Below the pieces are notes generated by a model, which ran no database searches, was not told the origin of the DNA, and worked only from the letters and a program-made list of their open reading frames with translations. Shown in pieces: positions 41,301 through 47,954 of a stretch of DNA of 64,000 nt. The stretch lies in the NCBI GenBank assembly GCA_023390815.1, contig JAEWCC010000058.1, positions 11,156 through 75,155 on the forward strand, in the 5' to 3' direction. The position numbers and the translations under genes were made by a program. The stretch is from Bacillota bacterium. Its GTDB lineage: Bacteria; Bacillota; Clostridia; Christensenellales; SZUA-584. Within the stretch, counting starts at the first letter, position 1. Every line of letters begins with the position of its first letter.

Positions 41301-41324
41301 CAGAATAGAAGCTTCAGCTTTTTT
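41283..41324 (+). terminator. leader terminator competing with the riboswitch pseudoknot
   Basis: AGCTGA plus ACTTCTAT (41283-41298) pair with ATAGAAG and TCAGCT (41305-41319), followed by six T residues. It lies 45 bases before the first gene and shares bases with the predicted aptamer, so termination and ligand binding should be mutually exclusive. Confidence 0.85.
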
Positions 41325-41368
41325 ACTATAGCAAGCAGCATTTCAAATTACTGAGAAAGGAAATACCA

Positions 41369-42061
41369 ATGATCTATTCTTCTGAAGTGGAACATATGTG
41401 TCCGGTTGCTAAGGGCGCATATCATGGCCCCGCACCGATTCCTGAAGAGGGCAAGTGGGTACAGGCGAAGGAAATCAAGGATATCAGCGGTCTGACTCAC
41501 GGGGTTGGCTGGTGCGCGCCGCAGCAGGGCGCATGCAAACTCACGCTGAATGTCAAGGATGGCATTATCGAGGAAGCGTTGGTTGAAACGCTGGGGTGCA
41601 GCGGCATGACCCATTCGGCGGCAATGGCGTCCGAAATTCTCCCGGGAAAGACGATTCTCGAAGCGCTGAACACGGACCTCGTCTGCGACGCGATCAACGT
41701 CGCCATGCGCGAGCTGTTTCTCCAAATCGTGTACGGACGCACCCAGACCGCATTTTCGGAAGGCGGGCTTCCGATCGGCGCAGGCCTTGAAGACCTTGGA
41801 AAGGGCTTAAGAAGCCAGGTCGGGACCATGTTTGGTACCAAAGCAAAGGGCGCGAGGTATCTCGAAATCGCCGAAGGTTATATTACACGCATGGCATTGG
41901 ATGAAGAAGACCAGATCATCGGCTATGAATTTGTGCACATGGGGAAAATGATGAGCGCGATTAAAAAGGGCGTCGGTGCCGACGAGGCGCTGAAGCAGGC
42001 TACCGGCTCTTATGGCCGTTTTGCCGAGGGCGCAAAGTACATCGACCCCAGACATGAATAG
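41369..42061 (+). CDS. NifU/IscU-like iron-sulfur cluster assembly scaffold protein
   Basis: A 230-residue protein annotated in related genomes as an iron-sulfur cluster assembly scaffold. It has conserved-looking cysteines at 11, 49, 56, 77 and 106 (EHMCPVAKGA, GWCAPQQGACKL, LGCSGMTHSAAMA), the last like the IscU/NifU LGCxxxxxS pattern. No NifS, SufS or other isc/suf gene is nearby, so it is not a standard assembly operon. AAAGGA precedes the ATG. It is 16 bases from the GGGtGRT gene, its regular partner, and is controlled by the structured leader upstream. Confidence 0.8.
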   Translation: MIYSSEVEHMCPVAKGAYHGPAPIPEEGKWVQAKEIKDISGLTHGVGWCAPQQGACKLTLNVKDGIIEEALVETLGCSGMTHSAAMASEILPGKTILEALNTDLVCDAINVAMRELFLQIVYGRTQTAFSEGGLPIGAGLEDLGKGLRSQVGTMFGTKAKGARYLEIAEGYITRMALDEEDQIIGYEFVHMGKMMSAIKKGVGADEALKQATGSYGRFAEGAKYIDPRHE

Positions 42062-42077
42062 AAAGTGAGAATTGAAT

Positions 42078-43079
42078 ATGGCTTTATTTGAAAGTTACGA
42101 GAGAAGAATTGATCACATTCAATCCGTTCTTAAGCAGTATGGAATCGCGAGTCTGGAAGAAGCAAAGAAGATTTGCGATGATAAGGGCTTCTCTCCTTAT
42201 GATATCGTCAAAGAAATTCAACCGATCGCTTTTGAAAACGCGTGCTGGGCTTATATCGTGGGCGCGGCGATTGCGATTAAAAAGAACTGCTGTACTGCGG
42301 CGGAGGCTGCTGAAGCCATTGGCGAAGGGCTGCAGGCCTTTTGCATCGCAGGTTCGGTCGCGGAGGACCGCAAGGTGGGCATCGGACACGGAAACCTTGG
42401 CGCGATGCTGCTTCGGGATGAAACCAAATGCTTCGCGTTTTTAGCAGGCCATGAGTCCTTCGCGGCAGCCGAAGGGGCAATCGGTATCGTCAAGAACGCA
42501 AACAAGGCGCGTAAGGAACCACTAAGAGTTATTTTGAATGGACTTGGCAAGGACGCTGCGCAGATCATCTCCCGCATCAACGGGTTTACTTACTGCCAGA
42601 CGCAATTCGATTATGCGACGGGCGAAGTCAGCATAGTAAAGACAATTCCCTACTCGAACGGTGAGCGGGCGAAGGTTCGCTGCTTTGGCGCGGACGACGT
42701 GCGCGAAGGCGTTGCGATCATGCATCTCGAAGGCGTCGATATATCGATCACCGGCAACTCCACAAACCCCACGCGTTTCCAGCACCCGGTAGCGGGAACC
42801 TACAAGAAGGAGTGCATGGAGCAGGGCAAGCGGTACTTCTCCGTCGCTTCCGGCGGCGGCACGGGCCGTACGCTGCATCCGGACAATATGGCGGCGGGCC
42901 CTGCATCGTACGGTATGACCGATACCATGGGACGCATGCATTCGGACGCCCAGTTCGCGGGATCCTCTTCCGTTCCGGCGCACGTCGAAATGATGGGCTT
43001 CCTCGGAATGGGGAACAATCCGATGGTTGGGGCAACCGTAGCGGTGGCCGTAGCGGCTGCGGTTGCCATCAACAAATGA
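42078..43079 (+). CDS. GGGtGRT family protein, unknown function
   Basis: A 333-residue protein of the family named for its GGGTGRT motif (here at about residue 260, VASGGGTGRTLHP). The sequence is soluble and Ala/Gly-rich with conserved YCQTQFDYATGEV, SITGNSTNPTRFQHPVAGTYKKE and a C-terminal VGATVAVAVAAAVA. No enzymatic fold is evident to me. It regularly pairs with the scaffold protein upstream, which suggests a joint role in Fe-S cluster or metal handling; that is inference. ATG 42078 is used rather than TTG 42072. A terminator follows. Confidence 0.85.
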   Translation: MALFESYERRIDHIQSVLKQYGIASLEEAKKICDDKGFSPYDIVKEIQPIAFENACWAYIVGAAIAIKKNCCTAAEAAEAIGEGLQAFCIAGSVAEDRKVGIGHGNLGAMLLRDETKCFAFLAGHESFAAAEGAIGIVKNANKARKEPLRVILNGLGKDAAQIISRINGFTYCQTQFDYATGEVSIVKTIPYSNGERAKVRCFGADDVREGVAIMHLEGVDISITGNSTNPTRFQHPVAGTYKKECMEQGKRYFSVASGGGTGRTLHPDNMAAGPASYGMTDTMGRMHSDAQFAGSSSVPAHVEMMGFLGMGNNPMVGATVAVAVAAAVAINK

Positions 43080-43122
43080 TCAATCGCCGGGGTGATAGAC
43101 CGGGCTTATTGCAAACGTAGGG

Positions 43123-43147
43123 AAGCGCCGCAAGGCGCTTTTCTTTT
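43123..43147 (+). terminator. intrinsic terminator of the GGGtGRT operon
   Basis: AAGCGCC, GCAA tetraloop, GGCGCTT, then TTTTCTTTT: a compact, strong terminator. Confidence 0.9.
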
Positions 43148-43171
43148 GTAGCTATCATAGGTTTATAGACA

Positions 43172-43200
43172 TTGACCGTTGTTGAATGTTCGGATATGAT
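43172..43200 (+). promoter_or_regulatory. promoter for the Crp/Fnr regulator gene
   Basis: TTGACC (43172-43177), 17-base spacer, TATGAT (43195-43200); about 50 bases of leader to the ATG. Confidence 0.6.
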
Positions 43201-43255
43201 GAAATCAATCTCCCGCGCATAAGCCGTATAACGATTCTTAGAAGGAGACCGTACC

Positions 43256-43969
43256 ATGGCATCTGAATGCGGCCGGAACTGCATACACTGCCTGCGCAAG
43301 CTGTGTACGCGCAGCATTCCCATATTCGCATCGCTCGAATACGGCCAGCTTGAGAAGATCGCCGGTATGACTGAACATATCTCGTACCCGAAAGGCGGCG
43401 TCATCGTCCGCGAGGGTGAAACGCCTGATTTTGTAGCAATCGTCAGCGCGGGCAGTGCAAAGGCGGTGAAGTACACTGCAGATGGGCGTGAACAGATTCT
43501 GTACCTGTTCTCCGAGGGGGACTTCTTTGGGGAACAGAATTTGCTGTTCTCCCGCCCGGCGGCATACAGCGTCGCGGCGCTGGAACTGGCGGAACTTTGT
43601 TTGCTGCGCAAAGCCGCGTTTGAAACGCTGCTGGCGGAAAACCCGGATATCAGCCATAAAATCATCGGCGAGCTGGGCTGGCGGCTGGCGCATCTCGAAA
43701 ACGCCGTGCAGAACATGGGGGTGCATAGCGTGGAGGCGCGCATCGCATCCGTGCTGCTGGAGCTGGCCGACAAATACGGCACCGGCGACGTGCTGCATAT
43801 GCCGCTCAGCCGCGAGGGGCTGGCCAGTTACATCGGCATTGCGCGCGAAACCGTGAGCCGCAAACTGGGGCAGCTAGAAAACGACCGAGTTATTCAATCC
43901 GAGGGCAACAAAACCATTCACATCCTCAATCGGGCCACGCTCGAAGAGATTGCGGGTCTGTCTATCTGA
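43256..43969 (+). CDS. Crp/Fnr family regulator with N-terminal cysteine cluster
   Basis: A 237-residue transcription factor: cyclic-nucleotide-binding-like sensor domain (about 20-140) and C-terminal helix-turn-helix (SREGLASYIGIARETVSRKL). Cysteines 5, 9, 12 and 17 at the N-terminus (CGRNCIHCLRKLC) could bind an Fe-S cluster, giving an FNR-like sensor of oxygen or nitric oxide; the spacing differs from E. coli FNR. GAAGGAG precedes the ATG. It lies just before RIC and DUF438 genes, and an FNR-type half-palindrome (43986-43999) precedes the RIC gene, its likely target. Confidence 0.9.
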   Translation: MASECGRNCIHCLRKLCTRSIPIFASLEYGQLEKIAGMTEHISYPKGGVIVREGETPDFVAIVSAGSAKAVKYTADGREQILYLFSEGDFFGEQNLLFSRPAAYSVAALELAELCLLRKAAFETLLAENPDISHKIIGELGWRLAHLENAVQNMGVHSVEARIASVLLELADKYGTGDVLHMPLSREGLASYIGIARETVSRKLGQLENDRVIQSEGNKTIHILNRATLEEIAGLSI

Positions 43970-43985
43970 TTTATCATTTTATTTT

Positions 43986-43999
43986 TTGATTCCAATCAC
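43986..43999 (+). promoter_or_regulatory. FNR-like binding site upstream of the RIC gene
   Basis: TTGAT-TCCA-ATCAC matches the FNR consensus TTGATN4ATCAA except for the last base. It lies 62 bases before the RIC start codon and 17 bases after the regulator's stop. No good -35 is seen downstream, consistent with an activator-dependent promoter using CATAAT at about 44033. Confidence 0.6.
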
Positions 44000-44060
44000 A
44001 GAAATAATGGGGTTTATTTGGTATGCTCTGATCATAATAAAGAGGTCGGAGGGATATCAG

Positions 44061-44729
44061 ATGAAACAGCAATGGGGAGAGAAAACCATCGGGAGTATCG
44101 TGGCGGTATTGCCCGCTGCGGCAGGTGTTTTCAAAATATACGGCGTCGATTATTGCTGCGGTGGCCAGCGCGTATTGTCCGGTGTGCTAAGCGAACAGCA
44201 CATCGACGAAGCGGAGCTTTATGCTAAGCTCGACGAAGCGTATGAACAGGCGCAGAGAATTGAAAGTGAGAGGGATTTTAACGCGCTGAGCGCGGGTGAT
44301 CTGGTGCAGCATATCGAGAGTACGCACCATGCGTACCTGCGCGAGGCGCTGCCGCAAATCAGCGAGCTGTTCGGCACGGTTCTCCGGGCGCACGGACAAA
44401 GGCATCCGGAGTTGTTCGATCTGCACCGCGTGTACAGCCGACTGCGGGGCGATCTGGAGCAGCATCTCGTGAAGGAGGAAGCGATCCTGTTTCCCTCGCT
44501 CATAGAGGAACCTTCCGCGGAAACGAAACGCCTGTCCAAAGAGATCAAGGCGGAACACGATGAAGCGGGCAACGCGCTGAAGGAACTGCGCCGGATATCT
44601 GGCGACTACAAGGCCCCGTCTGACGCATGCGCGACATTTGCGAAGCTGTACGAAGCGTTGGAGCGGATGGAGGACGATCTGCACAAGCACGTCCATCTGG
44701 AAAACAACATCCTGCTCCTGAACGTGTAG
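44061..44729 (+). CDS. RIC family di-iron Fe-S cluster repair protein (ScdA/YtfE-like)
   Basis: Repairs Fe-S clusters damaged by nitric oxide or oxidants. The 222-residue protein has the short N-terminal ScdA domain with VDYCCGG, then a hemerythrin-like four-helix domain with the His/Glu ligands spread over HIESTHHAYL, HGQRHPEL, LVKEEAILFP, IKAEHDEAG and HKHVHLENNILL. ATG 44061 follows GGAGGG; the longer frame overlaps the regulatory region. It begins a run with DUF1858 and DUF438 genes, a grouping typical of nitrosative-stress loci. Confidence 0.92.
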   Translation: MKQQWGEKTIGSIVAVLPAAAGVFKIYGVDYCCGGQRVLSGVLSEQHIDEAELYAKLDEAYEQAQRIESERDFNALSAGDLVQHIESTHHAYLREALPQISELFGTVLRAHGQRHPELFDLHRVYSRLRGDLEQHLVKEEAILFPSLIEEPSAETKRLSKEIKAEHDEAGNALKELRRISGDYKAPSDACATFAKLYEALERMEDDLHKHVHLENNILLLNV

Positions 44730-44739
44730 GGGGATGACC

Positions 44740-44985
44740 ATGGAAGAGATCAAGTCGATTGATCTCAGCCGTTCCGTGCATTCGCTCTGCAGCGAATACC
44801 CGGAAATCGCGTCCATCATGGCGCGGCTGGGGTTTACGGATATCGTGAAGCCGGGTATGCTCGCCACAGCGGGGCGGTTTATGACGATCCCCAAGGGTGC
44901 GGCAATGAAAAACATCGATATGGATAAAATAAAAGCGGCATTGATTCAAAACGGCTTTGAGCTGAAGGAGGGAATCCATGAGTGA
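44740..44985 (+). CDS. DUF1858 domain protein
   Basis: An 81-residue protein with the DUF1858 pattern (SLCSEYPEIASIMARLGFTD), here followed by KPGMLATAGRFMTIPKGAAM as seen in copies that accompany DUF438 proteins. ATG 44740 is chosen because AGGGGG has correct spacing for it but not for ATG 44734. It overlaps the next gene by 8 bases, so it is translationally coupled to the DUF438 protein. Function not established. Confidence 0.85.
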   Translation: MEEIKSIDLSRSVHSLCSEYPEIASIMARLGFTDIVKPGMLATAGRFMTIPKGAAMKNIDMDKIKAALIQNGFELKEGIHE

Positions 44986-46186
44986 ATTGATCAACAACCG
45001 GGAGCACAGACGCAATGTTTTAAAGGAGCTCATCACGGAGCTTCACAACGGCAAGACCGTGGAGGAGGTTAAGCACCGGTTCGAGGAGACGTTCGACGGT
45101 GTGTCGGCATCGGAGATATCCGAAGTCGAGCAGGCGCTGATAATGGACGGCATGCCGGTATCCGAGGTACAGCGGCTCTGCGATGTGCATGCTGCGGTAT
45201 TCAAGGGTTCCATCGAGGATATCCATCGCACGGAGCAGCCCGCACGGCAGCCCGGCCACCCGCTGGATGTGATGAAGCAGGAGAACCGCGCGATCGAAGC
45301 GCTGATTGCGCAGATTAAGCCGAAGCTCACGGCGCTCGCGTCCGGCGATACCGGCGCAGTGGTACAGCTTCAGGAGGACTTTGCACAGCTCGGGCAGGTG
45401 GACATTCATTATCAGAAGAAGGAGAACATCCTGTTCCCATACCTCGAAAAGTACGGCATTACCGCGCCGCCCAAAGTGATGTGGGGCGTGGATGACGAGG
45501 TACGGCAGTTAGTGAAGGATACCGCAGCGGCGCTGAAAGGAGCGGACGCGGCGGCCATTCAGGCGAAAGCGAATGAGACACTGAACCGCATCACGGAGAT
45601 GATATTCAAGGAAGAGAACATACTCTTCCCCATGATGCTTGACACGTTTACGCCGGACGAATGGAAGCATATCGCGGACGATGCCGCGGATTACGGCAAT
45701 TGCCTGATCGGTTCCGTGCCGCAGTTTGTACCCGAAACGGCACCGGAAAAGCAGGCTGTGCCAGCGGCCGCGCCCGGCGAAGGCGGGCTGATATTCCCGA
45801 CGGGTGTGATCAAGATGAACGAACTCGTCAGCCTGCTGGATACGCTGCCGTTCGATGTCACCTTTGTTGATAAGGACGACGTGGTAAAGTATTTCTCGCA
45901 GGGGCAGGACCGCATATTCCCGCGCACCAAAGCGGTGATCGGGCGCAGTGTGACCAACTGCCATCCGCCGGGCAGCGTGCACATCGTGGAGAAAATCGTG
46001 GCGGACTTTAAGAGCGGGGCGAAGGATCACGAAGATTTCTGGATTCATATGGGAGGACGCTATGTGTTCATTCGCTACTTCGCGGTGCGGGATGCGGCAG
46101 GGGAATACCTCGGCACGCTCGAAGTGACACAGGACATCGCGCCGATACAAGCCATTGAGGGCGAGAAACGCCTGATGACGGAGTAA
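44978..46186 (+). CDS. DUF438 - hemerythrin - PAS protein
   Basis: A 402-residue cytosolic protein with three parts: DUF438 (about 1-70), a hemerythrin-like domain (about 88-235; QENRAIEALI, HYQKKENILFPYLE, FKEENILFPMML), and a C-terminal PAS-like domain (about 280-395; DVTFVDKDDVVKYFSQG, SVTNCHPPGSVHIVEKIV). The hemerythrin part would bind a di-iron site and the NCHPP PAS type is common in these proteins. Probably senses or buffers NO, oxygen or iron together with RIC. AGGAGGG precedes the ATG. Confidence 0.9.
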   Translation: MSELINNREHRRNVLKELITELHNGKTVEEVKHRFEETFDGVSASEISEVEQALIMDGMPVSEVQRLCDVHAAVFKGSIEDIHRTEQPARQPGHPLDVMKQENRAIEALIAQIKPKLTALASGDTGAVVQLQEDFAQLGQVDIHYQKKENILFPYLEKYGITAPPKVMWGVDDEVRQLVKDTAAALKGADAAAIQAKANETLNRITEMIFKEENILFPMMLDTFTPDEWKHIADDAADYGNCLIGSVPQFVPETAPEKQAVPAAAPGEGGLIFPTGVIKMNELVSLLDTLPFDVTFVDKDDVVKYFSQGQDRIFPRTKAVIGRSVTNCHPPGSVHIVEKIVADFKSGAKDHEDFWIHMGGRYVFIRYFAVRDAAGEYLGTLEVTQDIAPIQAIEGEKRLMTE

Positions 46187-46226
46187 TCATTGCAAGCGCC
46201 TGACGGCGCATCAGAGGTTTTAAGTT

Positions 46227-46258
46227 ACCGGCTTGCACATTACAAGCCGGTTTTGCTT
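46227..46258 (+). terminator. intrinsic terminator after the DUF438 gene
   Basis: Perfect 9-base stem (ACCGGCTTG with CAAGCCGGT) and TTTTGCTTT. It closes the RIC-DUF1858-DUF438 unit. Confidence 0.8.
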
Positions 46259-46349
46259 TGCATACCGGCAGGATTTAATCGTGGTTGTCAGCAATAAAGA
46301 GGCTGATTCGACTGTAGACCATAAGCGCGGGTCATGCGAGAGGTGAGTA

Positions 46350-46525
46350 TGGAAGACATCATAAAAGGAGATTTGGAAGAAACACTGCGCGCGATCGCAT
46401 CAACGATCAACAAGTGAAAAAGTGCAACCAAAGTTACCCCCGGGACCTCTCAGCATACGCTGCTTGAGCGAAGAATTAAAGCGCTTCATATGGCATCCGT
46501 ACTGAAAAGAGAATTAGGCTTGTAA
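46350..46525 (+). pseudogene. small conserved clostridial protein gene with two single-base deletions
   Basis: The start MEDIIKGDLEETLRAIASTI (ATG 46350, GAGAGGTGAG before it) runs into a TGA after INK. Reading through three frames gives INK, EKVQPKLPPG and GTSQHTLLERRIKALHMASVL in order. Restoring one C at about 46416 (giving a Cys codon) and one G in the GGG at 46442-46444 joins them into a single protein of about 58 residues. I recall this as a small clostridial family with a GTSQHTLLKNRIKAL core; its function is unknown. The gene looks recently inactivated. Confidence 0.6.
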
Positions 46526-46624
46526 GCGCGCGTGGCGCGTTTTGTTATGCTGAAAAATGAAGCAATGGAGTATGTGAAAGTACGCAAGATGCTCCTATTT
46601 GGCGATAATCGCAAAAAAGTGTGA

Positions 46625-46653
46625 TTGACTTGAGGCATATGAACGTATATACT
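46625..46653 (+). promoter_or_regulatory. candidate promoter upstream of the amidase gene
   Basis: TTGACT (46625-46630), 17-base spacer, TATACT (46648-46653). It would give a leader of about 180 bases containing the GAGCGGTA hairpin. Confidence 0.5.
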
Positions 46654-46838
46654 ACAAACAAATTACGATTATTACGGAAATATGAAACAAGTCCAATCGC
46701 AATGAGCACCCGTTGACACGGGACAAGCATTGCCACAATAATGATATTATCGAGGCCGATTCCAGAACCAATCTTGTACAAACATGAGCGGTAAAATACC
46801 GCTCGGGTGGGCGTGGAATACGATTTTTTGGGGGACTT

Positions 46839-47636
46839 ATGCAAGAGAATGAAAAGCCGCAGCGCCGTTACCGGTTTAACCCGAAAAAACTGGCGACGAC
46901 GCTGCTGACGCTGGCTGCTATGGCCGCAATTATTGTGGTGGCTGCCGTTTCGCTCACCAACGCAGGCACGGTCGCGGCCGCCTCGCCGCCGCCGGAGTTC
47001 ACGACTGCCGGTACCGTACGTCCCGGCACCGCACCGGAGAAGCCTGAGGAGAGTAAGCCCTTAACCACGAAAGGGCAGGGACAATTGGTTCTGGTAGATC
47101 CGGGTCACGGCGGCTTTGATCCCGGCGCAATCGGCATCACCGGAGCCCACGAGGCGGATCTGAACCTCGCGGTCGGCTTGAGCCTCAAGGAAGAGCTGGA
47201 AAACGCCGGTTTGCAGGTACTCATGACGCGCGACAGCGATATCGGGCTGGGTACCACCCAGAACGAAAGCCTTGCGACGCGGGGAGGGATCATTGAAGAG
47301 TGCGGTTCGGATATCGTCGTCAGCATCCATATGAATTCATTTCCGTCCGACCCAAGCGTATCGGGTCCGATTGTGATGTTCATGCCGGGCTCGGACCGGG
47401 GCAAAGCGTTGGCCGAATCCGTGCAGCAAAGCTTGAATGACACGCTGGGCGTTACAGGGTCCGCGCGCGCGGAAGATCTGTATGTGCTGCGCAGCGGCAA
47501 TCAACCCTGCGTGCTGGTCGAATGCGGCTTTATCAGCAACGAGGAAGAGGAATATTCGATGCAGCAGCCGGACTATCAGCAGAAGCTCGCCAGAGCAATC
47601 TGCGAAGGGATTTTGCAATATTTCGCAGAACAGTAG
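46839..47636 (+). CDS. N-acetylmuramoyl-L-alanine amidase (Amidase_3)
   Basis: Peptidoglycan hydrolase that cleaves the bond between muramic acid and the stem peptide. The 265-residue protein has a membrane anchor or signal (LATTLLTLAAMAAIIVVAAV), a short linker, then the zinc amidase domain with VDPGHGGFDPGA, HEADLNL, VSIHMNSFP and the catalytic VECGFISN. The anchor puts the enzyme outside the membrane. It may act in cell separation, germination or wall remodelling. Terminator at 47666. Confidence 0.93.
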   Translation: MQENEKPQRRYRFNPKKLATTLLTLAAMAAIIVVAAVSLTNAGTVAAASPPPEFTTAGTVRPGTAPEKPEESKPLTTKGQGQLVLVDPGHGGFDPGAIGITGAHEADLNLAVGLSLKEELENAGLQVLMTRDSDIGLGTTQNESLATRGGIIEECGSDIVVSIHMNSFPSDPSVSGPIVMFMPGSDRGKALAESVQQSLNDTLGVTGSARAEDLYVLRSGNQPCVLVECGFISNEEEEYSMQQPDYQQKLARAICEGILQYFAEQ

Positions 47637-47954
47637 CCTTGATCCAAAGACATAATAGAAATCATAAGGAGCGGGTTTCCGCTCCTTTTTCCTGCGGAAT
47701 AATATCATGGCGTTTTTGTTTCGGTTGTTGTATAATGATCGGGCCGGACACCTGAAATACCCAAATTGATATCATTTATCATCATGACCGCATCGACTGC
47801 AACGCTGCGTACACTGTCATTTCTTTTTTATTCACACAAAGCGTTAATCCGGCGTTGCCGATCCCGCCGCCTGCGGCGGATCAAATCAATATCATTGACC
47901 ATAACCGGGCTGCGGACCACCGTCCCGCCCGATAACAAGGCATAATGGTGGCGG
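47637..47954 (+). other. 318-bp intergenic region before the YesM gene
   Basis: Begins with the amidase terminator. A TATAAT at 47731-47736 is a candidate -10 without a good -35. A hairpin GATCCCGCCG/CGGCGGATC lies at about 47859-47881, and ATATCATT occurs twice (about 47769 and 47889). No gene or recognised RNA class is seen. Confidence 0.4.
47666..47690 (+). terminator. intrinsic terminator after the amidase gene
   Basis: AAGGAGCGG and CCGCTCCTT with a GTTT loop, followed by TTTTT. Confidence 0.85.

Larger units (their letters stand above)
46187..46838 (+). other. 650-bp gene-poor region
   Basis: Contains a terminator (46227), a double-frameshifted small gene (46350-46525), a second hairpin (46526-46543, CGCGC/GCGCG then TTTT), a promoter (46625-46653), and a perfect hairpin GAGCGGTA/TACCGCTC (46786-46804) about 35 bases before the amidase gene. 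No intact gene was found in it. Confidence 0.6.
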
